This document shows, piece after piece, positions 1 through 11,900 of a DNA stretch of 64,000 nucleotides. This DNA comes from Pithys albifrons albifrons (taxonomy: Eukaryota > Chordata > Aves > Passeriformes > Thamnophilidae): assembly GCF_047495875.1 (NCBI RefSeq), contig NC_092459.1, positions 6,762,965 through 6,826,964 of the forward strand. Reading direction: 5' to 3'. Each line of letters opens with the position of its first letter. Positions within the stretch are counted from its first letter, which is position 1. The notes under the pieces are model-generated. The model ran no database searches. It saw nothing but the letters and a program-made list of their open reading frames with translations, and was not told the origin of the DNA. Made by a program: the position numbers and the translations under genes.

Positions 1-73
1 CAAATTCCAAACAGCTCCATACTAGCTACTATGAAGAAAGTTATCTCTACCTCAGATAAAACCAGCACTTCTC
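1..73 (+). repeat. 3' end fragment of an avian LTR
   Basis: The first ~70 bases (around the motif agctactatgaagaaagtta, 22-41) resemble the terminal part of the solo LTR that ends at 16923 (agctactacgaagaaaatta). This looks like the 3' end of the same LTR type, cut by the left edge of the window. The resemblance was judged by eye over a short stretch, so the family and the exact end are uncertain. Confidence 0.4.
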
Positions 74-261
74 ACAATATTTTCTATGTCTTAAGCAATT
101 CTAAATGAATGAAATGAGAGACAGGCATATATAAGAAATTTAGGGTGTTTTCAACATAGCATACATGCTACTGTATTGTAAATGACCATTTTATAAAATG
201 ATGCAGTCCTGTTTGATTCCAGTTGCAGCTAAAAGTAAAATAAAGCCATTTCCTGGTTGAT

Positions 262-567
262 TTCAGTTGGAATTGGAGATAGTTTTTCAATATGACCCTC
301 GGCAGTGCTTAAAAAAGTGGGAGAAAGAGGCAGATAAGGCACTGAATGAAATAAATGGATCCAATCTGAACCCAGTTACTTCAGAAGTTGATAGCATATT
401 GGAAAGGCAATGCACAACCAGTAACCTCAGCCATAAGAAACTTAATGATGGATGAAAATGAAAAACGTCTGGATGCCTATTTGTTTATGAGAATTAGAAT
501 CCTTTAAACAAGTTATGAGAGAAAGGGCTGTTGCTGCACTGGATTTTAAGCCAATTAGAAATGAATG
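262..567 (+). pseudogene. Pseudogene-like coding remnant, parent not recognised
   Basis: Three consecutive stretches read like protein but lie in different frames. At 267-455 the frame is lysine/glutamate-rich (contains DPRQCLKKWEKEADKALNE). From about 410 the next frame contains NLMMDENEKRLDAYLF. From about 500 a further frame contains FKQVMRERAVAALDFKP and ends at a TGA near 567. The amino-acid character is continuous across the frame changes, which suggests an old coding sequence with two frameshifts, either a processed pseudogene or a decayed exon. The first stretch follows a passable splice acceptor (ctggttgatttcag), so a diverged real exon is possible. I do not recognise the parent gene. 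Confidence 0.3.
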
Positions 568-1564
568 AAAAATCTAATTTAAATGGACATCATCTTTCAC
601 TAATATTAGAAAAACAATACTTTCTGCACTTTATTGGAGGTGATAAATTTATTGTGACACCTGAAGAGGACAGCTATTTTATACTAAAAGACAGTTTCCT
701 CTGCCTAGAAAATAGCCAAAACTCACCCACAGTTTTGAATTTTGCTTCCTGGTGGTCAGTCAGTCATATTTTTAAATTATTCTTATTAGTTTTAACACTA
801 ATGGATGGATTAAAACAAACTTTTGTTGGCATAATCAACAAAAATAGTTTGGACTTTGCTCCATCACTATATCTAGGACAATTCTGTCTAATAATCCAAA
901 AGATAAATAACATGATGCATGTTACTTATAAGATGCTGGATTCTGGTCTCCTCCACACCTCTGAAAAGTTACAAATCTTTACATTCCTGTCTGTGTAACT
1001 GAGTTCAGATCTGTTCTGGTATATCTAACATATGTATCAGTTTTTGGCATCAGTTGGCCATTATGTTGTGCCAATCTTATAAGTTACATTGCCATGTCCT
1101 CTAAAAAGTCTCATGTGGGACAGAATTCAGGTTATGAACTGTCTTTTTTCAATTCCTACACATATTCATAAAGAGTAAAGTAGAGAGCAGCAAAAGAACC
1201 TGTGAGATCAAAGACTTTATCATCTCCTGGCCTGCCCATGAAGGTAACTGCCCTTTTCAAGGGCTGGTGAAAAGATTCATGGGGAGGAAATGTAGATGTT
1301 TTTGAACCAGGAGGGGAGGAAATCTTTAGGGCTTTATACTGCAGCCACCATGGACAACAGCAAAGAAATAAGCCCTTAAAGCTCTGTTGATCCAAAGGCT
1401 GGAGCTCAGTGCAGAACACCAAACAGAGAGGCAAGAGGAAACCTCTCTTAGTCTCTCTGTAGATGAACTACATGTGGAAGGTACCTCACACACAACATGA
1501 TTGTAGAGACATACTTGCCTACCATGGTGATAGGATAAGGGGGAAAGTTTTTAAACTTAAAGAA
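568..1564. other. Intergenic, no recognised gene
   Basis: AT-rich unique sequence. An open stretch of 155 codons at 531-998 has no domain-like composition and overlaps the pseudogene-like remnant. I see no supported gene or repeat here. Confidence 0.5.
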
Positions 1565-1797
1565 GAGAGGTTTATATTGATGTCAGGAAGAAACCAACTA
1601 GGGGCTAGTGAGGCACTGTAACAGGTTACCCAGAGAAGTCATGGGTGTCCCATCCCTGGGAGTGTTCAAGGCCAGGCTGGATGGGGCTTTCAGCAGCCTG
1701 GTCTAGTGGAAGCTGTGCCTGCCCATGGTAGGGAGGGTGGAATGAGATGGTCTTTAAGATTCCTTCCAACCCAAGCCTTTCTATGATTCTGTGATCA
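1565..1797 (+). mobile_element. CR1 LINE 3' fragment
   Basis: This has the typical CR1 3' end in plus orientation. It contains the end of ORF2 (gttacccagagaagtcatgg, followed by the ccatccctgggagtgttcaa block) and then the untranslated tail gattccttccaacccaagcc. It ends with the degenerate octamer repeat tctatgattctgtgatc. It is 5' truncated, as most CR1 copies are, and moderately diverged. Confidence 0.85.
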
Positions 1798-1950
1798 TGT
1801 AATGCTGTCCAAGCTTATGATTTTATGGGGTTTATGTGACATAAATGAGAGCAGAGAAACGCCCTTCTGTATCAGAACTGATACACTGCTTTCCTTGGAA
1901 GCTGTTGTACATATGTGGTAGTTCTGGCTTTAGTTTTAGCTTGGCCTCAA

Positions 1951-2530
1951 TGTAGCAGGCCCAGGGAATCTGACATAGATTGGAGGGGACAAGCATTGCC
2001 TGATTTTAGCAGTCAAAGAGATATTTCATATCATCTGACATCAAAAGATGTATAAAAAGAGAGGGAGGTGGAGCTTGTGCCTCTTTCTGGTCTTCACCTT
2101 AGACCTGTGAGGACACACTGCCCTTCCTCTCCCGAGATCAGGCCTTGCCGCCATTCCCGCTGCGTTATATAGGGAGGTGAACATTTTCTTGTTAATTTTT
2201 CTCCTCTCTTCCTGGGAGTTTTCCCTGGAAGAATTTCTGTGGGGTTTTGTGAGTTTTGGGTGGTTGGAATCTGTATTATTTGGTTGGGCGACTCAGTAGA
2301 GTTGTTATTATTTCTTTTCACGTTTGTACATATATGTGTTATATCATATTCTGTTTTTAATTTTCTTTTCTTCTGTGGAAATATAAAAACCTTGCCATTT
2401 TAAAGTTCCACTTCTATTTTTTTCCCACTCTCTCCTCTCTCCCATTCCCTGGGGAGGATACTCTGTCAGACTATTGGACAGTTGGCATTTGGACAAGGTA
2501 AACCAAAACAACATCACAAGCAAAAATGAT
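1951..2530 (+). mobile_element. Solo ERV LTR, probable
   Basis: The segment starts with TG (tgtagcaggcccagggaatc). A TATA-like box (tgtataaaaagag) lies near 2050, followed by a pyrimidine-rich stretch and a T/G-rich tail that fits U3-R-U5 organisation. No internal retroviral genes follow. The right end near 2530 is approximate and I could not confirm a target duplication. Confidence 0.45.
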
Positions 2531-5500
2531 GCCAGACAATGAGTAGTGATACTTCTGAACTGCAAAGAAAAAGGTTATTTATTATTATTTAGTTATTTAG
2601 CCTATGGTATAATATTACACTGATTTGTTTCCAGGTCAAGCAGAAACTGTAAGATTTATTAATTGGATCTTACCACGGTTTTATTTTTTCCAAAATGCTA
2701 CTATAATAAACATAATCCTTCTTACCCCCATTGGCTCTGATCTGATAAAATTTTAATGCACCTATATTATGCTATCCTCAGCCTACAATATCATTTAACA
2801 GAAGAACAGTTGAATCTGTTTGACAGTAGATAGGAAAATCATGATTTTTTTCTTAAGTGGGCATTCCAAAGCATACTCATTAAATTAATAAAATTAAAAA
2901 TTTTAGCTTGAGCAATTTAGCTGTCACCCAAAGGAAAATTTCATATTTCTATCCCTCAGTCACCACCAAACTTTTCCTCAGAAGATTAAAATATATGTAT
3001 TTTCCTTCTGAAAGGAAATAGAAAAGCAAAACCTTACAAGAATACTGTCATTTGAGCAATTGTATAAAAATTGCTTTTCCCATTCACAACATAAGCTTAC
3101 TTTAGAACTGAATGGAAATCTTCAATAGGAATGCCAATGTATGTTACTTTAATTCCAGATATGTAGCTCTTCACTATTGTCAATTTGCTAGTATGGCATT
3201 TTGTTGTTTTCTACTGAGGACATCTAACCCAGTGCTAGGAGCACTTGCCTGGAATAATTACAAAGTCTTCTAGTTCTGGAAGAAGCTATATGGAAGTTAA
3301 AAAGAGAATAGAAAAAAATCAAAATACACTGAAAATCTCCCAGAAAGTTCTTATTCTCTAAAAGTTAGCCATTGTTTCCATCCAGACTTTTTGAATGATG
3401 TTGAGTGAACAGATGTTCCCCTATACAATCTTTTAACATGCTGACCACTCATAACTTTTAAAAAAGAGCCTTGAAAGATAGCTCCTTATACAGAATCCAA
3501 GTCTCATAGTTCTCAGTACATTCTTCCCCACAGGAGGAGCTGAGCAGGGCTGGTCTATGGGATCTAGGCTACAGAGCACCCCTGGGCTCAGGGGCACAGC
3601 CAAGTGGCAAAAGAGTGCAAGAAGAAAAAGAGAAAAGCCAAAATCTTTCGTTTATTGATGGCCTTTTAGACTATAATCCTGTCTTCATCAAATAGTGCAG
3701 AAAACTGCATGAAAAACTTTGTTCTGTGGATCCTTGAGAAGGTAACAGAAGGTAGGAAACAGCCCAGGGCCAGAGAGACCAGGATTCTTGTAGCAACAAA
3801 AGACTTTATTTGTCAGCCCATCTGAATGATTCAGGCTTTTTACTTATTCTCCATGTCTCAGAGATATGAAGGAAAGTCTCTGATGTGTTACCCAAGTTTA
3901 TGTTTAGTACTATATATCATAGATTGGCTGTTGGCAACTTCTGAAAAAAAATCCTTCTGATTGCTGGCACACGCAGGACCATAATCCAGGTTGTCTTAGA
4001 TGAACTTGAGGTACTCAGTTGATGCAAAATTTCCTCGCAGAGAATTGCACTGTCTACCAGTGCAAACTCAGAGAGTAGAACCCACAGAAGCTCTAGCAAT
4101 GCCTTGTAAGTGGTGGATTGTCATGGCTGGATAAGAGGTACTCGCTTTCCTTGGCACTTAGAGACAACCACAGTAACACTTCTTAACCTCCTTACTAGTA
4201 GTGACTACACAACTAGAAAAAAGGACTGTGGAAATATGGATCTGCAGTTTTCCTTCTTGAGCAACACGTTACTATTGAGCTGTACAACTAACCCCATCAG
4301 GAATTTTAAACCATCCTCCTGATCACCAATTCTGTTGCACTGAGCACTGCAGAATACACTTAGCATATGCAAGACTAATTAAAACAAAATTCTAATTAGT
4401 ACCTTTCTAGTTTTGAATCCATACAGCATCATGTATTGAGAATTAATTTTAAAAAATTAATTATGCATTGCTGTTTGTCTCAGGTTATCAGCAGACAATC
4501 TATGTAAAATACAATATCTGGTTAAAGATAGGTCACCTATTAATTAAGAGCAATGTGACCAAATTAATGGATGGAGGTCTTAGTATTTCATAATAACAGT
4601 GTTAATGAGAGCCATGACTTGCATTCAAAAAATATTAATGTGTACTTTGAAGCAATAATGGTATCAGAGAAGCATCCTTTTACTCTAATCAAGCCTGAGT
4701 CTTGCCATAAACACAGGTTACTCTCTTTTGAGGATAACATATTACCAGCTACAATCTCTTCTTCATGCCTAAAGATCTACCCTCAACCTAGCACCTTTTG
4801 AGGAGGGACCATGACCTTTTTTATTTCTCAAGTTCTATTACTTCCATTTATTTGTAGAGGATGGGACAAAAGTATTTAAAAAGCAGTGAGTGCACTCTTG
4901 TTCACATTCTTCAGTGTTGAGAATGATGTCAGTGTAATCAGCATTCTTAATTATGTCCTTGAAATGTGAGAAGTTTGCAAATCACTTAGATGTTAAAAAG
5001 GGAAGAAGAAAGGGAAGTAAGAGGCAAGGGGTCGTTTGAAATAAGAATGCATTCCTTAGAAAGAAATCCTAATTTACAGAAGGTCCTGATTACGGTTACT
5101 TTAGCAAGACCTTGCTGAAACGGAGAAATGATTTATCTGTGGCATGACCTTGATAAAGCTACTCTTTCTACAAGGAGAAAATTGAAAAGTAATAGCTGGC
5201 AATGACACATTAGCACTGAAACTCAAACTGTGTATTTGGCTTCCTGGCTTTGTTTTTGTGGTTCTGTTCTTTTCTTTTTCTGGGTCACAAAGAAAATGTC
5301 TCTTGAATTTCATTCATTCAAGATTCAAATCTCTCAGGTACAAAGCAGCACTGGAAGCTGCTTAGTACAGTAAATTTTTCCCTCCAACCCCACAACCATT
5401 TACTTTGGGAGAATCTTGCAGGATCACATCTTTAGTAATGAGTTACTTGATCCAACTCCTTATGAAGCCAATGGGAATCTTTCTCCTGATTTCCGCAAAG

Positions 5501-7022
5501 AACTGTACTGATCTCTCAGTATGTTCAGTAGGATTTTTCACTACATAAATACTGTGGGGTTTGCCATTATATTAATTTTTTTCTTTTGTGGTGCCAGGTT
5601 TCGCAAATTGAAGAATTCTCTCAGCTCGTGCTGAAGTCAATGCGATTCACAGGAGGTGCTAAACTGCAAGTTCAACACCCCATCTGTACCCTGCCTTTTG
5701 CAGCAGCCATAAAATTATGCTTGGAGACTGGATTATGACAGGCTTGTGCAAGCAGATATGCTTAATGACTCTTTTAGCTAATCTGCGCAATTGCCTCAGT
5801 ACACAGGACATGGTTCTTAAAAACACTTGCCAGTGCACACAGCAAATACTTTAAAAGTTAAAAAACTAATTAAATACATGAAACAGGGCTTTGGGGAAAC
5901 AAAGAGCTCAGCATACAATTATCATCCTCTAAAAATCTGAGTTAGAACAAGATCATCATATTTTGCTCCAAGGTAGCTCACATATTTCTACCATTTTACA
6001 CATCTCATATTAATAGGCCAACTGAGTGAGAAATAGAGTAACAGTGGCTAAATCAGAGATAAAACTCCATGAGAATTTCTGACAGATTGCAATATAGTTC
6101 CACCCTTTTTGTTTGTTTGCTTGCATTTTAGTTGCCAGACACTTTCACAGATCCATTTTTAATGCAAAAATTTATTATTTGTTTCTTTAATGGTTTCATA
6201 AAATATTTAACATGGTCTGTTTAAATAAAGGAATGACATCATGCATAAAAAATGAAAAATAATGTGCCTGTAATAAGCTAGAGGTTACATTTAATGAAAC
6301 AATGCCCATAAATGAAATTTCATTGTGAGTGCTGATGATGCTCATTTCAGATGAATACACTTTGTATTTATTAGTTTTAAGCGTGTTCATCCTCAGCTTC
6401 TGTAATCAGAATTACAATATCCACTCAGATGAGAAAAGTAATTAAATCATTAAGACATACTTTCTTAGGGCTGGGTGATTCTGTGGATATGCAACAGTTG
6501 GCTGGCTCCTGCCCTAAGTCCCTACTGCAATAGATTAATTGTTTTCTCATTATTTTCCAGAGGGTATCTATCCTCATAACGGTATGTATGTACAGTGTGA
6601 GAATTATGTGATTCATGTGAACTTCAGTGGCATGTGTATCCGTCTTTCTATCTAACTCTGGGCTACCAGCACAAAAAGCAGAGGATTCCTGGTATAAATA
6701 GCTAGGGAGAGTTTCTTACCACAGCACACTTGAGGCAAGACTCAAGAATGGCAGAGATGGCTATTGGACCACATCAGGGTTTGGTAGACACTTGACTTTG
6801 ACTGTATTTGTTTAACCTATATTCAGTGCATTGGATGCAAAGTGTGCACATAGAATTCACTTTACATGCACAATTTCAGTAGAAGGATAAATTATGATGC
6901 CTACATTCATATACTTGTTTACTCTGTCCTTAATGTGTTGCATTTTTCCAGCAAAGGCATGGAAATGTTGAGGAGATTCATAGTCCTTTAAGGTTATGCA
7001 AGCATTATAAATGATTTTAAGG
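2531..7022. other. Intergenic, no recognised gene
   Basis: AT-rich unique sequence without a supported gene. Open frames at 3917-4099, 4110-4322, 4571-4801 and 5101-5313 are short, are bounded by no splice signals I trust, and show no domain. A CA/CT-rich region near 3520-3640 could be a decayed repeat. Confidence 0.5.
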
Positions 7023-7097
7023 CCAGGATGGACCATGGCTATTAAGAGTATTATCATGTAGTTCCAGGATGGACCATGGCTATTAAGAGTATTATCA
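7023..7097. repeat. 41-bp tandem duplication
   Basis: A 34-bp sequence (beginning ccaggatggaccatggctat) occurs at 7023-7056 and again, identically, at 7064-7097. The period is 41 bp and there are about 1.8 copies. Perfect identity points to a recent local duplication. Confidence 0.9.
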
Positions 7098-7639
7098 CAG
7101 ATTCAGCCCTGTATCACAGTAGCAGAAAGCTTCAATACCCTTCACTCATCTGCATCTCCTACACCTCAGTCCTATACTGTGTGCATTGCCACAGTACAGA
7201 TTTTGAAAGACAACACTGCTAAGGTAGGAATGAGATAAGGTCCCTATCAAAGTTGCATAATAGCAGCTGATGGAAGAGTTAAAAGCTTTATAGCATTCAT
7301 TATAAATACATTCTTATTTTGGTGCTTCAAGCACTTCTTACAGAGGAACTTTCAAGGGGTCACCCTCTCTGAGTTAAGCTCCTAAGTGTTATTCACACAT
7401 ATCCCTGATTCATGTATGCACCTGTAAAGTCCTCAGTACTGTTGTCTGAAATCATCTGATTTTAGATGTACACAGTGAATGTATCTACATCTCAGCTAGT
7501 CACATCGTGTTCTCTTTATAGTCAATAAAAAGAATTGACACAGAGCTGCAGTTTGTATATGCAGGAGGAAGACACGAAAGGCCAAAGCTCAACTAGAGTT
7601 GAAATAGGTCAGTGTCGTGTCAGGTAACAGGACTTTTTT

Positions 7640-8840
7640 AAAGTACATTAATAGCAAGAGGAGGTGTAAAGAAAACATTGAACTGATACTTGTCAAGATG
7701 GTCATCTGACTAATAGGGATGAAGAAAAAGTGGAGGCATTCAATGTGTTTTTGCCTCAGTCTTTAATAATACTGATAGATCTTGGGCTGCCGAGTCCCCT
7801 GAGGTGGAGGACCACAAGCTGGGGAATGGGGACTTTCCATTTGTGGACACTAAAATTGTAAAGGAGCAGCTGTATCAGCTGAATGTTCACAAGTCCATGA
7901 GGCCTGAAGGGATTCATACCAGAGTTCTGAAGGATTTAGCAGATGTTATGGCACAACCCCTGTGATCATCTGCACATCCTTTAGCAAGTTTTCTGATGAT
8001 AACAAACTAAGAGGTGCTGTTGACTCTCTTAAGGGACAAGAGGGATATGGATAGTCTGAAGCATTGCACAATCATTAATGGTGTGAAATTTAATAGGCAA
8101 AAATGCTGGATTCTGCACCTAGGACAGAATAACTAGTATGAATTATGAGATGAGTGGCTAGAGTTCAGCCTTGCAGAGAGGGATCTGTGGGTGGTGATCA
8201 GGAGGAGGCTCAAGAGGAGTCAGGCAGTGTGCCCCGGCAGCTAAGAGGGCAAACCCCATCCTGGGTGCATCAAATACAGCGTAACCAGGCAGTCAAAAGA
8301 GAGGATTGTGCTTCTGGACTCAGCTCTGGTGCAGTGTCACTCTGAGCACTGTGTGCAGTCCTAGTCCAATAATTTAAGATGGATCTGAAGGTGTCTGAAA
8401 GCATCCAGAGGAGAGTAACAGAACTGGTGAAAGAGCTGGAAGCATGTCCTCTGAGGAGTGACTGAGGACTCTCAGTTTGACTAGTCCAGAGAAGAGGAGG
8501 CTGAGGGGAGACTTCATAACTCTTTACAGCTTTGTGAGGAAGGGAAATGAAGAAGGAGATGCTGAGCTCTTCTCCTGGGGATCTTGTCATAGGATGTGCA
8601 GGAATGGTTCAAAGCTGCACCAGAAGAGGTTTACACTGGGCATCAGGAAGCATTTTTTAACAAGAGGGTGCTCACACATTAGAATTGGCTCCTAGAGTAG
8701 CGTTTGATGCCCTAAGCCTGCCAGTAATTAAGAGGCATTAGGAAAATCCCCTTAATTACATGTTCTAACTTTTGGTCAGCCCTGGGGAGGGTCAGACAGT
8801 TGGACTAGATGGTTGCTGTAGGTCCCTTCGATCTGAAAAT
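7640..8840 (+). mobile_element. Diverged CR1 LINE with internal deletion
   Basis: The order matches CR1 ORF2. It runs from a degraded reverse transcriptase start (around 7725-7960, including the cacaagtccatgaggcctga block) to the segment equivalent to FADDTKLxG (7985-8080). After that come the gagaagaggaggctgagggg block (8491) and the 3' tail ending in gtaggtcccttcgatctg. Between about 7960 and 7985 most of the RT palm is missing, so there is a large internal deletion. Stops in all frames show it is dead. It is clearly older than the 32.9-kb copy. Confidence 0.75.
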
Positions 8841-8905
8841 CTATTCTATTCTATTCTATTCTATTCTATTCTATTCTATTCTATTCTATTCTATTCTATT
8901 CTATT
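8841..8905 (+). repeat. (CTATT)13 microsatellite at a CR1 tail
   Basis: Thirteen perfect copies of CTATT (65 bp) follow directly on the CR1 3' tail. The CR1 terminus itself carries ATTCTAT-like repeats, so the microsatellite probably arose by expansion of the element's own tail. Confidence 0.95.
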
Positions 8906-11900
8906 GAACACCTAGAGGAAGTGATTCATCTGATCCCAAAGCATACCCTAAAATGGGTGAACACTGTACATATATCTCTGCATGTCAGAATAATCCTTTT
9001 CTCAAGTATTATCTTCTCTTAAATGTAAACCTATTCTTTACACCAAGACCGTAATTTTTCCTGTGATGATTAACTTCTATGGAAAACCTATGGGATTTAT
9101 AATGCTTATGTGCTTTAATCTTTACTATTCTATATGTCTGTGGGGAGTTAAGGGAAAAAGTATGTTGTTTACATGACATTAAGGTGTTAAAAAGTCATAT
9201 AAACACAGACACCATGCACCACTGCTCAAAAGTGCTGCGATCAGATTGGAACTGGTTTCCAGTTCCACAGAATACTTCCACAATTTAAAATATTCCAATT
9301 CCACATGAGGACAAGATAAAATTATGTGAAAAGAGGGGAAAGAGAAAGGACTGAGAAACACACACTCAAGCAAGACAGTAAGACCTTCACCTGAGGTCTT
9401 TACCTTAGATGAATATACGCCCAGCCAGACCAGTAGCTTGAACCAAGCACACTGGAGAGCTCAAAGTGCATGTTCTTCAGTTTCCAATTATTGGCTATTG
9501 TGTGCAGTTAGTGTCTTCTTTTGATGAGAGACTCCCTTCTAAGCCTAAGAAACCATTTTCCAATAAAAGATTAATCAAAATTTTATTTCATTTCCAAAAC
9601 AGCTCTACTTGCTATGTTTTGCCATTAAAAGCAGTAAAAATCCCCATACTCGACTGGAACAAAAAAGGAATTTGGTACAGTTATTAGAAACTTTTATATC
9701 CTATCTTGATGTTTCAGTGGTGAAGACCTCAAAAGTTAATAGCAGCAGATTATCAAGTATTTTGTTCCTCTGCTAAGAAAAAGAAAGAAGGGCAGGAAGA
9801 GTCCTTGCATAATAAGTTGATTTTTAAATCTTCCAGTTCAACTTTGAAGTTCTTTCAGTGAGTTGAATGTTAGTGGTTAAATTCACATTTTCTGCAAGCT
9901 TTGTGTTAAACTAGGCAAGTAAAAAATGCCTTTTCAATCATGTATGATTCTATTTTCATTTTTTTCCCTCAAACTGGGAAAAACACTGATTCCTTATATA
10001 AAAGAAACTATGTGTGAAGATCTGAGTTTCATGGTGCAAACATTCTCCTGCAGTTCTGTTCAAAGTTTTCAAAAAATATAGTTATATATACTTTTAAACA
10101 ATGGGAAAAGTGTTCTTTCAACACAAACCTATAAGTCAAAAATAGCTGAAGGAATTGTACCTTAATGATAGCATCAGCTTCTCAAATAAACTATTTTCTT
10201 AGATACATAAAAGCATGAAAAATGTCCAGCTCCTAAATGAGGGCTTCAGAAAGGCATCCAATTTTTTGAGGCCCTCAATTACTACATCTTTGACCAGTGG
10301 CTGCTATTAAAGAGCAAGAGTAAGCTGCTGGCCAAAATAATTGCATTATAGAATACACCATGCTTTTAGTCATCATTTTGACATCTGATAGATACAAGGC
10401 ATTGATTTGACAGTGAAACTATAAATTCAGACCATTAGAACTTCATTTCTAACAGTAAAACAAGAAAATCCACATGATATGAGGACAGAGTAAGTCCTCT
10501 GATCAATATGCACCTGAAAGATGATCTTCCAAAGACAAAACAATTCAAAAGCAATTTTGCTTAGATATCTCGTGCTACTTTGTCTTTATTAACTCACATT
10601 TAAGTCTCTTAATGTGGAGATTAACATTAAGCCTTTTTTAACCTGCAAGTAGTTTATCTCTGATTTTTTTAGAAAACTGCTAACTAAACAACACTACAAT
10701 TTTTAGGGCATAGATACAACCGATGTTTGTTGATAATTTTGAAATTTGTCAAGAATACTTTTAGATTTTGAGAGGGAGTTAATCACTTATATTGTGCAGA
10801 CAGTTTGAAGATTGGCCACTATTTTAAGTGCTGTGAAATTCCTCATGATTCGTGACAGTGAAAATGCTTCATGATATTTTGCAATATTTTTGAGCTGCTG
10901 TGGTGAAGCTGTTACCTTTCCAAGGTAAGAAAAGCTACAAGAACAAAGGAATAAACAACTGAAATATCTACAAAGTATGAGCTGCACAAATGTGGTGACC
11001 AAAAGCAATGATATAAACACAGATGGTAAAAGGGTTAAAAAGGTAAAGAACACATGGAAAACTGGATGTTGTTGAAAGCTTGCACAATAATGAACTTAAT
11101 ACAGAAAAAAAATCAAACTGCTATTTGGAAAACAAACCTGCATCCATCCTTTGGTGTGACTGAGGAATTCTGAACATGGAAAGCTGTGACTGCCATAATA
11201 GTAAGTAAAGCACTTTTGAAACCTGTAATTGGAAATAATTTCTTATACTTTTCAGTAAAACCAAGATGATAACTCCCCAGATTCCACTCTGGAAGGTTTT
11301 TGTCCATTTTCATTTCTCCCAACAGATAAAATGTTTCCATGCCCATAGTTGGAAGGCCGAAAAATTCCACTGAAGTTTTCGCAAATGGAATTTTCATTAA
11401 TTCTTAACCACAAAAGTTTATGGACTTGCCTTCTCACCTTGATTAAGGGTTATTTTTTAAATGTTTTTTTCAAGGGAAGTAATTTCCATTTTCCCATCAG
11501 TCTCAATTATAAACATCCTGTCTCTGAAAAAAAAAACCCCAAACTTTTCATTTCTCATTAATCTCTACAACATGAAAGTGAGCATTTTAGATAATTCTTG
11601 GATCTTTCTACCAATATAAGTCCATACAGCAACAAGGGAAAACTGAAAATCCTGATACCTTAACTGAAGGAGAAAGTTTGGTGTGAAAAATACCATTTTA
11701 TATAATAGTGGTAAGGATTTCTTTCTCCAGGATTTTTGTGAATGATTTCCTGAGTGTCCTTTGTAAGGCTACACTTACATAGTTATGTCAAGATTTCACT
11801 TACATGTCATCCAAACTACATCCAGATATACATGACAGGTAACACAATACTTTCAAACTTCTCTTTAAATTTTAAAACGAAATATTACATTTGTGGTGAA

